64,000 bases of DNA from Mesorhizobium opportunistum WSM2075. GTDB taxonomy: Bacteria > Pseudomonadota > Alphaproteobacteria > Rhizobiales > Rhizobiaceae. Below, one piece after another: positions 45,378 to 53,682 of the stretch (positions within the stretch are counted from its first letter, which is position 1; each line of letters opens with the position of its first letter). Under the pieces are notes generated by a model that saw only the letters and a program-made list of their open reading frames with translations, was not told the origin of the DNA and did no database searches. The DNA lies in NCBI RefSeq assembly GCF_000176035.2, contig NC_015675.1, forward strand, positions 3,786,001 to 3,850,000. The letters are read 5' to 3'. A program made the position numbers and the translations under genes.

Positions 45378-45598
45378 TGGACGCAGATCGCGCCGAAATC
45401 CGCAAAGCCTCCAAGCGCATTCTGAGGGCTGTCGAGGGCATGCATCCGGTCGATGCGATGGCCGCGCTGGAAACCGTCGTCATGAACATGGTCGCGGATT
45501 TTGCTCGCGATCTCGACGATGCCAATCGCGGCCTTGATGCGGTCATCGGCGACCTGCGGATCGGCCTGCAGATGCGCTTTCCGGGAACGATGCAATGA
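45377..45598 (+). CDS. Small hypothetical prophage protein
   Basis: The 73-residue helical product (MDADRAEIRKASKRILRAVE) starts on the ATG that overlaps the previous stop (TGATG) and ends 4 bases inside the primase gene. It has no recognised domain. The tight coupling supports translation. Confidence 0.6.
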   Translation: MDADRAEIRKASKRILRAVEGMHPVDAMAALETVVMNMVADFARDLDDANRGLDAVIGDLRIGLQMRFPGTMQ

Positions 45599-46938
45599 TC
45601 CCAGCCGAGATCGTCTCCCGTGCGCGTGACATGTCGATCGTCGACGTGGCGCTGGCGCTTGGGGCGGCGGAGGGCTGCAAGATCGACGAGCGCGGCGTGC
45701 CGTGCCCGTGCTGCGGCGGGCGCGACCGGTTTTCGCTCGACAAGGGCAAGAACGTGTTCCTGTGCCGCGCCTCCAGCGCCGGCGGCGACCCGATCGCGCT
45801 GGTGCAGCACGTGCACCAATGCAGCTTTGCCGAGGCGATCGAGCAGCTGACCGGCGAGAAGCCGATCGCCGCCGCCAGACGGGCGCCGGCGCAGAGCGAC
45901 GACGACAAGAACGAGTGGCGCGAAAAAGCGCGGCGGCGGGCCTGGAAGATCTGGCAGAACGGGACGCCGATCGAGCCGGAACGCGGCGGCCACTGGCTGC
46001 GCGACTATTTTGCGCTGCGCGCGATCCCTTTCCCCTCCTGGCGGATCAGGGCGCTGCGCGAAATGTCGAGCCTTGCCTATTGGCATCGCGCCAAGACCGG
46101 CGACGAGTTCAAGGTGATCCACACCGGGCCGGCGATGCTGGCGGCGATCACCGGGCCGGCCACTCCTGAATACCCAACGGGCCATTTCATCGGCGTGCAT
46201 CGCACCTGGCTCGACCTGTCGCGGGCCAACGGCAAGGCGGCGATATCGGACCCGGCGACCGGCGACCTGCTCGATGCCAAGAAGGTCGAGGGCAGCCAAA
46301 AAGGCGGCAAGATCGTTCTGTTCGAGGGCCAGCCTGGCGGCGGCTGCGTGCTCGGCGAGGGTATCGAAACGGTACTGTCCTGGGCGTCGCTCCACCGCTC
46401 CCAAAATGGCGACTGCGCGCTTTGGTGCGGACTGAACATCGGCAACATCGCCGGCAAGGCGGCCGAGCAGATCCCGCACCCGTCGCTGACGATGACCGAC
46501 CGCATCGGCCGCAAGCGGCGGCAGAAGGTCGGCGGCCATGAGCCGGACCTGACTGATACCGACTGCCTGCAGATCCCGGCCGATGATTTCGAGCGTCTGA
46601 TCCTGCTCGGCGACGGCGACAGCGACCGTTTCACCACGCAGGCCGCCATGATGCGCGCCCGCAACCGCTTCGAGCTGACCGGCCACGACGCCGTGATCGA
46701 CTGGGCGCCGGACGGCATGGATTTCAACGATGTGCTGCGGGACCGGGCGCGACTGATCTCCCCACTCGAGGGGGAGATGTCGGCAAAGCCGACAGAGGGG
46801 GTCGCCGGACATCAAGCGCTGGCGCCATCTGGCCCTCAACCGGTCGAACCGACCCCTTCTGCCCTGCCGGGCATCTCCCCCTCAAGGGGGGAGACTGATT
46901 GCATCGATGCCGGCGCCAAGACCGGGAGGGCGGCTTGA
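45595..46938 (+). CDS. Toprim-type primase with a zinc-finger start and a repeat-derived insert
   Basis: The 447-residue protein has a DnaG-like zinc finger (PCPCCGGRDRFSLDKGKNVFLCRASSAGGDPIALVQH, around residues 37-75). A toprim-like domain follows, with GEGIETVLSWASL and LILLGDGDSDRFTTQ. These fit the primase or DNA-binding part of a phage replication protein. Residues about 389-433 (SPLEGEMSAKPTEGVAGHQA to ISPSRGE) are encoded by a 136-base palindromic repeat. They lie just before the C-terminus, where they would not disturb the core fold. A P4-type primase-helicase lies downstream at 51583. Confidence 0.85.
   Translation: MIPAEIVSRARDMSIVDVALALGAAEGCKIDERGVPCPCCGGRDRFSLDKGKNVFLCRASSAGGDPIALVQHVHQCSFAEAIEQLTGEKPIAAARRAPAQSDDDKNEWREKARRRAWKIWQNGTPIEPERGGHWLRDYFALRAIPFPSWRIRALREMSSLAYWHRAKTGDEFKVIHTGPAMLAAITGPATPEYPTGHFIGVHRTWLDLSRANGKAAISDPATGDLLDAKKVEGSQKGGKIVLFEGQPGGGCVLGEGIETVLSWASLHRSQNGDCALWCGLNIGNIAGKAAEQIPHPSLTMTDRIGRKRRQKVGGHEPDLTDTDCLQIPADDFERLILLGDGDSDRFTTQAAMMRARNRFELTGHDAVIDWAPDGMDFNDVLRDRARLISPLEGEMSAKPTEGVAGHQALAPSGPQPVEPTPSALPGISPSRGETDCIDAGAKTGRAA
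46758..46893. repeat. 136-base palindromic repeat element in the toprim-primase gene
   Basis: The element begins CTCCCCACTCGAGGGGGAG and ends CTCCCCCTCAAGGGGGGAG, with an internal TGTCGGC/GCCGACA stem. It is the same length as the copy at 52365-52500 and differs at about nine bases by eye. Translation in frame gives SPLEGEMSAKPTEGV and ISPSRGE. Confidence 0.92.
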
Positions 46939-47396
46939 TGGGTGGGTCGCTGTCAGCGCCGGAACCGGCCGGCATCTGGTATCGCTTCTCGGTCAAGTGC
47001 GACCGGCCGACCAATGCCGCCATCGAGAAAGCGGCGAAGGCTGCCGGCATCAGCCCGACCAGCTTCGTGCAGAAGCATTTCGAGGCCATTCTTGGCGATC
47101 CGCAAACGCCGGCCGCGCGCCCGGCGGCAAGCGCGCGCGCCGATGTCGACATCGCCAAAAGCCTTGGCGTCACGTTGACGGCGCTGCGCCTCTACCGGGC
47201 GCTGGACGAACGGGTCGACCGGTCGCGCAATGTCGCGATCACCAATTCCGATCTGGCCGACGCGGCCGGCACGGCACGACCGCGTGTGCCGGGCCTGGTC
47301 GCGCAGCTCACCGCCAAGCGCCTGGTGCGGATCGAGCGCGACAGCCGTCGCGCCGCGACCCGCTACCACGTCTTTTCCATAGGGGACGAACCATGA
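46938..47396 (+). CDS. Hypothetical prophage protein, possible winged-helix
   Basis: The 152-residue product (MGGSLSAPEPAGIWYRFSVK) contains AAIEKAAKAAGISPTSFVQKHFEAIL and, later, TNSDLADAAGTARPRVPGLVAQLTAKRLVRIERDSRRAATRY, which looks like a winged-helix DNA-binding region. Family is not recognised. It is coupled to both neighbours by 1- and 4-base overlaps. Confidence 0.6.
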   Translation: MGGSLSAPEPAGIWYRFSVKCDRPTNAAIEKAAKAAGISPTSFVQKHFEAILGDPQTPAARPAASARADVDIAKSLGVTLTALRLYRALDERVDRSRNVAITNSDLADAAGTARPRVPGLVAQLTAKRLVRIERDSRRAATRYHVFSIGDEP

Positions 47397-47875
47397 GCGA
47401 GTGGACGCAGGACGAAATCCATACCTTGCGCAAGCTGACCGGCGAGGGCCTGACGGCCAGCCAGATCGGCGCCAGGATGGGGCGCAGCCGCAATGCCATC
47501 ATCGGCAAGATCCTGCGTCTGAACGGTGCTGGCGGCCATCTCACCGTTCGGCCGATCAAGGCTGGCGACGGCAGGCCCGTGCGGCGCCCGGCGCCATGCC
47601 GGCCACGGCCACCGAAGCTGGCTTTCGTCGCCGCCAAGCCGGTGTTCGAGCGCCCGCAGCCCTATGTGCCCGTCGCCAACCTGCCGGCGACGCTGCCGGT
47701 CGCCTTTCTCGACGCCGTCACCGCGAAAAAGTGTCTGCATTTCGTCGGCGATCCCTTCGGCCCTGACGGGCCGGACATGCCGGTCTGCGGTGCCGACCGC
47801 TCGGAAGCGGCGGGCACGGTGCCCTATTGCCGGAGGCATTACGGCAGCTCGACGCGCGAGCGGGTGCAGGCATGA
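47393..47875 (+). CDS. GcrA-family cell-cycle regulator homologue
   Basis: The 160-residue protein starts MSEWTQDEIHTLRKLTGEGLTASQIGARMGRSRNAIIGKILRLN, the hallmark of the GcrA family (Trp, then the helix-turn-helix of the GcrA N-terminal domain). A proline-rich linker follows, then CLHFVGDPFGPDGPDMPVCGADRSEAAGTVPYCRRHYG, which matches the GcrA C-terminal Cys-rich part. GcrA binds sigma-70 and activates promoters methylated by CcrM in Caulobacter. A prophage copy could alter such promoters in the host or drive phage genes. The host copy is not in this window. Confidence 0.88.
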   Translation: MSEWTQDEIHTLRKLTGEGLTASQIGARMGRSRNAIIGKILRLNGAGGHLTVRPIKAGDGRPVRRPAPCRPRPPKLAFVAAKPVFERPQPYVPVANLPATLPVAFLDAVTAKKCLHFVGDPFGPDGPDMPVCGADRSEAAGTVPYCRRHYGSSTRERVQA

Positions 47876-48207
47876 GTTTCCTGCTCAAACCCTACGCCGT
47901 GGCGGTCTACGGCTACAACGAAGTGCAATATGAGGCGGCGTCGCCTGCGAAGGCCAGGGCCAAGGCGTGGCGTGATTTCACTTCGGCGCATGATTGCAGC
48001 TTTCACGATTTTCTCATCCGCTCGACGGTTCGCCGAATTCCAGACCCGCCACGGTTCGGCGAGAAGGTGCTGGTTTCCGGCGAGGTGGCCTATCTCTGCC
48101 TGCCTAGCCATAACCAATACACGCGTTTCGCGCGCGAAGATTCCGAGGGTGTCTTCTATTCGCATCCGGCTGATGTCCGTCCAATCGGAGAGGTGGTGCC
48201 GGCATGA
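47872..48207 (+). CDS. Hypothetical prophage protein
   Basis: The 111-residue protein (MSFLLKPYAVAVYGYNEVQ) contains EAASPAKARAKAWRDFTSAHDCSFHDFLIRSTVRRIPDPPRFGEKVLVSG, a pattern common in small rhizobial phage proteins that accompany DNA-metabolism genes. No known activity. ATGA overlaps join it to GcrA-like and helicase genes. Confidence 0.6.
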   Translation: MSFLLKPYAVAVYGYNEVQYEAASPAKARAKAWRDFTSAHDCSFHDFLIRSTVRRIPDPPRFGEKVLVSGEVAYLCLPSHNQYTRFAREDSEGVFYSHPADVRPIGEVVPA

Positions 48208-49598
48208 CCCTGCAATCCTACCACGATTTCCTTGCGCAGAAGCGCGTCGCCGATGTCGCCAGCGGGTTGATCGATCTGCCGGACCTGCCGGCGTTCCTGT
48301 TCCCGCACCAACGCGACATCGTGCGCTGGTCACTCAGGCGTGGACGCGCGGCGGTGTTCGCAGGCACCGGACTCGGCAAGACGCTGATGGAGCTGGTCTG
48401 GGCGCGCGTGGTGTCCAACCATACCGGCAAGCCGGTGCTGCTGTTCGCGCCGCTGGCGGTCGGGCCGCAGCATGAGGACGAGGCGCGTACATACGATCTG
48501 CTGGCGCGCGTCGTCACCCGTGACGGCGTCGTCGACGAGACCGCCATCACCAATTACCAGAAGCTCGATCTGTTCGACCTCTCGCGCTATGGCGGCATCG
48601 CGCTCGACGAAAGCTCGATCCTGAAAAGCTTCGACGGCCACTACCGCAACCGGCTGATCGAGATCGCCAGGCCGATCCCGTTCCGGCTGGCGGCCACGGC
48701 GACGCCGGCGCCGAACGACTTCATGGAGCTCGGCAGCCACGCCGAGTTCCTCGGCGTGATGAGCTATTTCTCGATGCTCGCCACATTCTTCACCCATGAC
48801 GGGTCGGAGACGAAAAGCTGGCGGCTGAAGGGCCATGCCGAAAACGAGTTCTGGCGCTGGATGGCGTCGTGGGCGGTGATGCTGCGCAAGCCGTCCGACC
48901 TCGGCTACAGCGACGACGGATATGAGCTGCCGCCGCTGACCAAGCGCCTGCATGTGGTCGAGACCGGCTCGCATTGGGATGATGGCGGGCAGTTCTCGCT
49001 GCTGCCGGTGCAGGCGAAAACCCTGCAGGAACGCAACCACGCGAGAAAATCGACGATCGAACATCGCATCGCGCGCGCGGTGGCGCTGACGCCTGCCGAT
49101 GGCCATTACGTCTGGTGGGGCAACCTCAACGCCGAAACCGAGGGCGTGACCAAGGCCATACCCGGCGCGGTCGAGGTGCGCGGCAGCGACCACGACGACT
49201 ACAAGGAAGAAAAGCTGAAGGCGTTCAGCCAGGGCAAGATCCGCGTGCTGGTGACCAAGCCGTCGATCTGCGGTTTCGGCATGAACTGGCAGCACTGCCA
49301 CCGCACCGGCTTCGTCGGCCTCAACGACAGTTTCGAGCAGGTCTACCAGGCGATCCGCCGCTTCTGGCGGTTCGGCCAGGGCAGCGAAGTGACGGCCGAC
49401 TTCATCGCCGCCGACACCGAAGGCGCGATCATCGCCAATCTCGACCGCAAGGAGCAGGACGCCGAGCGCATGGCGGCGGCGATGGTGCGGCATATGGCCG
49501 ATTTGTCGTCGGTCGCGGTGCGCGGTGCAGCACTTGAGCGGCACGATTATCAGCCGAAACAGAAATTGCGGTTGCCGGCTTGGGAGGAATTCGCGTGA
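48204..49598 (+). CDS. SF2 (SNF2/DEAD-like) helicase
   Basis: The 464-residue protein has a Walker A motif FAGTGLGKT (K59), a DEAD-box-like GIALDESSIL (about residue 135), a motif III-like RLAATATPAPNDF, and C-terminal motifs V-VI (VLVTKPSICGFGMNWQHC and QVYQAIRRFWRFGQ). These are typical of SNF2-type translocases, used by phages for replication or to remodel DNA. It is followed by a 46-residue membrane protein and a DNA methyltransferase, an arrangement repeated in rhizobial phages. It could unwind phage DNA or clear bound proteins. Confidence 0.85.
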   Translation: MTLQSYHDFLAQKRVADVASGLIDLPDLPAFLFPHQRDIVRWSLRRGRAAVFAGTGLGKTLMELVWARVVSNHTGKPVLLFAPLAVGPQHEDEARTYDLLARVVTRDGVVDETAITNYQKLDLFDLSRYGGIALDESSILKSFDGHYRNRLIEIARPIPFRLAATATPAPNDFMELGSHAEFLGVMSYFSMLATFFTHDGSETKSWRLKGHAENEFWRWMASWAVMLRKPSDLGYSDDGYELPPLTKRLHVVETGSHWDDGGQFSLLPVQAKTLQERNHARKSTIEHRIARAVALTPADGHYVWWGNLNAETEGVTKAIPGAVEVRGSDHDDYKEEKLKAFSQGKIRVLVTKPSICGFGMNWQHCHRTGFVGLNDSFEQVYQAIRRFWRFGQGSEVTADFIAADTEGAIIANLDRKEQDAERMAAAMVRHMADLSSVAVRGAALERHDYQPKQKLRLPAWEEFA

Positions 49599-49735
49599 AC
49601 GTCGTCGCTGCGTTGCTCATCTTCATCGGGATGGGGCTGATCTCCCAGGACATCTGCCGATCGCTCGACTGCATCGGCGGCAACCAAGCGGCATGCGCCT
49701 TTGTGGCTAAGCGATATGAGGCGAAGGCGTCGTGA
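49595..49735 (+). CDS. Tiny membrane protein (46 residues) between helicase and methyltransferase
   Basis: A GTG start overlapping the helicase stop opens a frame with a hydrophobic helix (VAALLIFIGMGLISQDI) then CRSLDCIGGNQAACAFVAKRYEAKAS, with several Cys. It ends overlapping the GTG start of the methyltransferase gene, so all three are translationally coupled. Function is unknown. Confidence 0.55.
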   Translation: MNVVAALLIFIGMGLISQDICRSLDCIGGNQAACAFVAKRYEAKAS

Positions 49736-50775
49736 AAAAACTCCCCGCGATAAAGGCCGTCGACCAGGACGTCACCGACCGCTACGCGATCTATCAGGGC
49801 GACAGCTGCGAGCTGATCCGGGCGGTGCCGGGCGACAGTGTGCATTTTGGCGTGCATTCGCCGCCTTTCGAGGGGCTGTACAAATTCTCCGGCTCGGATC
49901 GCGACCTGTCGAATTCCGAAGGCAAAACCTTCTGGCAGCATTACCAGTTCCTGATCTCGGAAATGCTGCGCATCACCATGCCCGGCCGCATCCAGGCGGT
50001 GCATGTCATGCAGCTGCCGACCTCGAAGCGGCGCGACGGCTTTATTGGCATGCGCGACTTCCGCGGCGAGGTGATCCGGGCCTGGCAGGATGCCGGCTGG
50101 CAGTTCCATTCCGAAGTCTGCATCTGGAAGGATGCCGTGGTGGCGCAGGCGCGGTCGAAATCGCACCGGCTGAACCACAAGCAGGTGGTGAAGGACTCGA
50201 CCATTTCGGGCCAGGCGCTGGCCGACTACATCGTCGCCTTCCGCAAGCCGGGCGACAATCCCGAGCCGGTCAGCGGCGCGCTGAAGCGCTATGTCGGCGA
50301 GGGCGAGGGGCCGGATTTCCAAAAATTCACCACCGACAACGACAGCCGCAACTGGTTCTCGATCGAGGTCTGGCAGCGCTACGCCTCACCGGTGTGGATG
50401 GATATTCGGCAAACCCGCACCCTGCAATACCTGACCGCGCGCGACGGCAATGACGAGGCGCACATCTCGCCGCTGCAGCTCGACGTCATCGATCGCTGCA
50501 TCGATCTGTGGTCCAATCCCGGCGACATCGTCTTCACGCCGTTCCTCGGCATCGGCTCGGAAGTCTGGGCGGCGGTGCAGTCCGGCCGGCGCGGCCTCGG
50601 CTTCGAGCTGAAGGACAAATATTTCCGCCAGGCGCGCATCAACATGACGCGCGAAACGGCGGCAGTTTCGGCCGACGCGCTGACCGCGCTGGAGCCTCAG
50701 GACAGCGAGGAAGAGGCCGACGATGCGCCAGTGGCCGCTGAAAGCATGGTTAACGAACTGGAGCCCGCTTCCTGA
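49732..50775 (+). CDS. DNA methyltransferase (amino-methyl type)
   Basis: The 347-residue protein has an SPPF catalytic motif (residues 43-46, VHSPPFEGLYKFSGSDRDL) and, near the end, a SAM-binding region (DIVFTPFLGIGSEVWAAVQSGRRGLGFELKDKYFRQA). The order catalytic motif then SAM-binding motif fits the beta class of N4-cytosine or N6-adenine methyltransferases. Recognition site is unknown; no partner nuclease is adjacent, so it is likely an orphan enzyme protecting phage DNA or changing host promoters. The GTG start overlaps the tiny gene stop. Confidence 0.88.
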   Translation: MKKLPAIKAVDQDVTDRYAIYQGDSCELIRAVPGDSVHFGVHSPPFEGLYKFSGSDRDLSNSEGKTFWQHYQFLISEMLRITMPGRIQAVHVMQLPTSKRRDGFIGMRDFRGEVIRAWQDAGWQFHSEVCIWKDAVVAQARSKSHRLNHKQVVKDSTISGQALADYIVAFRKPGDNPEPVSGALKRYVGEGEGPDFQKFTTDNDSRNWFSIEVWQRYASPVWMDIRQTRTLQYLTARDGNDEAHISPLQLDVIDRCIDLWSNPGDIVFTPFLGIGSEVWAAVQSGRRGLGFELKDKYFRQARINMTRETAAVSADALTALEPQDSEEEADDAPVAAESMVNELEPAS

Positions 50776-51113
50776 TGGCGCGCCTAGACGCCTGCCTGGA
50801 ATGCGATGAGCCGTTCGAGCGGGCGACGAGCCGTGAGTTCTGCACGCCGAAATGCCGCAAGGACTGGAACAACCGGCGCATGAAGCGCGGCGCGGAGCTT
50901 TACGATCTCTACATGGCGCACCGTTTCGATCGCGCGACCGCCAAGGAATTGCGGGTGTTCCAGGCGATCAACCGCATGGCGTCGAATTTCCGGCTTGAAG
51001 ACAAGGCCGAGCGCGCCGGCCGGCAATCGTGGCGGCGACCGGCGGCGGTGCTGGAGGAGCGCCCCTATCTGCGCAGCGTGACGACACGCGTGCGCATGGG
51101 GCGGATGGGGTAG
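50775..51113 (+). CDS. Small zinc-finger prophage protein
   Basis: The 112-residue product begins ARLDACLECDEPFERATSREFCTPKCRKDWNNRR, where CxxC and CxxxC pairs (about residues 7-10 and 23-27) form a treble-clef-like zinc finger. The rest is basic and helical. It may bind nucleic acid. It shares the last base of the methyltransferase stop. Confidence 0.7.
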   Translation: MARLDACLECDEPFERATSREFCTPKCRKDWNNRRMKRGAELYDLYMAHRFDRATAKELRVFQAINRMASNFRLEDKAERAGRQSWRRPAAVLEERPYLRSVTTRVRMGRMG

Positions 51114-51116
51114 GGC

Positions 51117-51578
51117 ATGGAACATCTTCCGCTGAAAGCGCTTTCGATCATGCAGCCGTGGGCCTGGCTTATCGTCAATCGCCACAAGGCGATTGAAAAT
51201 AGGGATTGGCCGACGAGGTTCCGTGGCCCTGTCTGTATCCATGCCGGAAAGAAAGAGGACATGGATTGCGTCCATTCGCTGACGCACCACAGTGGCCCGT
51301 TCCACCCTGTCACCGGCGAGCCTTACCGGATCGATACCGGTTCGAGATTGGTCGGCAAGGCGGGATTTATGGAGGAATTCAGCCCGCCTGCATGGGCAGA
51401 CCAAAGAGGCGGAATTGTCGGCGTGGCCGATGTCGTCGACTGCGTCGCTGCGTCCAATAGCCCATGGTTTGTCGGCCGTTATGGATTTGTGCTCGCCAAC
51501 CAGCGCCCGCTGCCATTCATCCCCGTAAAGGGCGCGCTGGGCTTCTTCGACTGGCGCAAGAACCTGGTGGCCATATAG
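51117..51578 (+). CDS. ASCH-domain protein
   Basis: The 153-residue protein begins LPLKALSIMQPWAWLIVNRHKAIENRDWPTRFRGPVCIHAGKK, the recognisable start of ASCH domains of phages (PWA, NRxW and GP-HAGK elements), and contains GGIVGVADVVDC later. ASCH domains bind RNA or hydrolyse modified nucleosides such as N4-acetylcytidine, so a link to nucleotide or RNA metabolism is likely. It precedes the primase-helicase gene by 4 bases. Confidence 0.82.
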   Translation: MEHLPLKALSIMQPWAWLIVNRHKAIENRDWPTRFRGPVCIHAGKKEDMDCVHSLTHHSGPFHPVTGEPYRIDTGSRLVGKAGFMEEFSPPAWADQRGGIVGVADVVDCVAASNSPWFVGRYGFVLANQRPLPFIPVKGALGFFDWRKNLVAI

Positions 51579-51582
51579 CGCC

Positions 51583-53496
51583 ATGCATGAAGACGACGAC
51601 GACTTTTCACCGGATTTGCCGGACGATGACGCGCCGCCGCCAGAAGGCGACGAGCCTTCGCCCGAACGGCTTCTGCTCGCCGCCTGCGCGGCCGAGCCGG
51701 AAACCGACATCGGCAACGGCCGCAGGTTGCGCCGTCGCTTCGGCGATCTCGCCAGCGAGCATGCGGGTGCGGCGAGCCACATCGCCATCTGCGTGGCGCA
51801 TATCGGCTGGCATGTGTTCGACGGCAAGCGCTGGAAGGAAGACGAGGACGGCTCGCTGATCCGGCGCCTGGCGCATCGCACCGCCGAGGCGATCCGCAAG
51901 GAAGCCGGCGCCATCGATCCGAGCGACGACGAGCAGGCGACGATGGCTGCCGGCGAGGTGGCGCTCGACGCGCTGGCGCGCATGGAAGCCGACAAGGGCA
52001 AGCGCCTGCCCGACATCGCGGCACTCGCCCGCAAGCGCGGTTACGAGATGGCGGTCGAGGCCGCAAAACGCGTCGCCGAGCAGCTCGGCGCCCGCATCGG
52101 TTCGCGCCGCCGCCACGCCAAGTCGACGGCGGGATCGTCAAAACTCAACAATCTGCTCGCCGAGGGCCAGCCCTACATGGCGCGCAAGGTCGGGGATCTC
52201 AACACCGACCGCTACAGCGTCAACTGCCGCGCCGGCACGATCGACTTCGTCCAGGTCGAGGATCAGGAAAGCGACCCGGAGGATCCTCGCTTCGTCTGGA
52301 CCGCGCGGCTGCGCGAGCACCGGCAGGGCGATTTCATCACCAAGATGGTCGAGGCCGAATGGTTCTCCCCCCTTGAGGGGGAGATGTCGGCAAAGCCGAC
52401 AGAGGGGGTCGCCAGACATGAAGCGCTGGCGCCATCTGGCCCTCACCCAGTCGAACCGACCCCCTCTGGCCTGCCGGCCATCTCCCCCTCAAGGGGGGAG
52501 AAAGCCATGCCCGAGTTCAAGAAGTTCCTGATCAAGGTGCAGCCGGACCCGGCGATCCGCGCCTTCTTGAAACGCTTCTGCGGCTATCTCCTGACCGGGC
52601 TGACGATCGAGCAGGTGATGCTGTTCTTCTATGGCGCCGGCCGGAACGGCAAGTCGACCTTCGTCGACCTGCTCTGCTTTATCATGGGCGACTATGCGGT
52701 GACGCTGTCGATCGACAGCTTTTCCGGCGACAACAAGCGCGGCGGTGGCGAGGCGACGCCGGATCTCGCCCGGCTGCCTGGCGCGCGGCTGGTTGCGGCT
52801 TCGGAACCGGAAGCCGGCGTCAAGCTCAAGGACGCGCTGATCAAGACGCTGACCGGCGGCGAAAAAATCCCGGTGCGGCGCCTGCACAAGGATTTCTTCG
52901 AGGTCGACCCGCATTTCAAGATCGTGCTGTCGGGCAACCACAAGCCGCGCATCGATGATGATTCCGACGGCATCTGGCGCCGCCTGCTCTTGGTGCCGTG
53001 GACGGTGCAGATCGCCGAAGGCGACACCGACCGGGCACTGCCCAGGAAGCTAAGGGCAGAGGCCGGTGCGGTGTTCGCCTGGATGGTCGAGGGCGCCGTC
53101 GACTATCTCAACCACGGGCTGGAGATCCCCGAGGGCGTGCGCGCGGCGTCGAACGAATACCGCCAGGAAAGCGACGCCATCGGCACCTTCATCCGCATGG
53201 CCTGCCATGTCACCGGCAATCCCGACGACAAGGAAAAGCCGATCGACCTCTATCACGCCTTCGAGAAATTCGCGGCTTCGGAAGGCGTGTTCGCCTTCAA
53301 CCGCTCGACCTTCGAAAAGCGCTTCGCCAAGTCGGCTGAGCGCAGTTTTGAGGGGCCAGACGGGCAGATGAGGCAGTTCCAGCGCCAGCGCTCGCACGGC
53401 GAAACCTTCTATCGCGGCATCGGCATTCGGCCGGAATGGCAAAGCCAGGGTGGCGGCGATCCGGGGCATGGCGGCTATGGGGAGGATGGGCGGTGA
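51583..53496 (+). CDS. P4-type primase-helicase with a repeat-derived insert
   Basis: The 637-residue protein has D5/P4-type helicase features: Walker A FFYGAGRNGKST (K357), a following LVAASEPEAGVKLKDALIKTLTGGEKIPVRRLHKDFFEVDPHFKIVLSGNHKPRI with Walker B and sensor-like residues, and an arginine-finger region. It would unwind DNA at the phage origin with primase activity from this or the upstream toprim protein. Residues about 261-306 (SPLEGEMSAKPTEGV to ISPSRGE) are encoded by the 136-base repeat element and separate the N-terminal region from the helicase. The frame is intact. Confidence 0.88.
   Translation: MHEDDDDFSPDLPDDDAPPPEGDEPSPERLLLAACAAEPETDIGNGRRLRRRFGDLASEHAGAASHIAICVAHIGWHVFDGKRWKEDEDGSLIRRLAHRTAEAIRKEAGAIDPSDDEQATMAAGEVALDALARMEADKGKRLPDIAALARKRGYEMAVEAAKRVAEQLGARIGSRRRHAKSTAGSSKLNNLLAEGQPYMARKVGDLNTDRYSVNCRAGTIDFVQVEDQESDPEDPRFVWTARLREHRQGDFITKMVEAEWFSPLEGEMSAKPTEGVARHEALAPSGPHPVEPTPSGLPAISPSRGEKAMPEFKKFLIKVQPDPAIRAFLKRFCGYLLTGLTIEQVMLFFYGAGRNGKSTFVDLLCFIMGDYAVTLSIDSFSGDNKRGGGEATPDLARLPGARLVAASEPEAGVKLKDALIKTLTGGEKIPVRRLHKDFFEVDPHFKIVLSGNHKPRIDDDSDGIWRRLLLVPWTVQIAEGDTDRALPRKLRAEAGAVFAWMVEGAVDYLNHGLEIPEGVRAASNEYRQESDAIGTFIRMACHVTGNPDDKEKPIDLYHAFEKFAASEGVFAFNRSTFEKRFAKSAERSFEGPDGQMRQFQRQRSHGETFYRGIGIRPEWQSQGGGDPGHGGYGEDGR
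52365..52500. repeat. 136-base palindromic repeat element in the primase-helicase gene
   Basis: The copy begins CTCCCCCCTTGAGGGGGAG and ends CTCCCCCTCAAGGGGGGAG. It is the same length and nearly the same sequence as the element at 46758-46893, and the encoded peptide is almost the same. It sits in the linker before the helicase core. Confidence 0.92.
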
Positions 53497-53682
53497 TCAG
53501 CGGTCGTCAGGATATTTCGCCAGCAGATCAAGGAAGGCTTCAAGCCATTCCGGTATCTGCCGCTCGCCCGCTTTCCATCTTCGCATGGTGCGCGCGTCGA
53601 CGCGCACGCGCCGCGCCAATGGCGACTGCCAGTCATCGCCATAGAGCGCCTTGGCGCGCGTTTCGAGCTCGGATGGGGTCAA
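53497..53682 (-). CDS. Small HTH-like prophage protein
   Basis: The 61-residue protein (TPSELETRAKALYGDDWQSP) contains LARRVRVDARTMRRWKAGERQIPEWLEAFLDLLAKYP, a short helix-turn-helix with RRW, as in phage transcription factors. The likely start is the TTG at 53682, which overlaps the stop of the gene upstream (TTGA), a coupled arrangement. It is read opposite to the primase gene. It could regulate the neighbouring genes. Confidence 0.65.
   Translation of the reverse strand: MTPSELETRAKALYGDDWQSPLARRVRVDARTMRRWKAGERQIPEWLEAFLDLLAKYPDDR

Noticed and set aside
48330..49544. A 404-codon antisense frame over the helicase gene
   Set aside because: Helicase motifs on the plus strand define the gene. 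The antisense product is His/Arg-rich without a domain.
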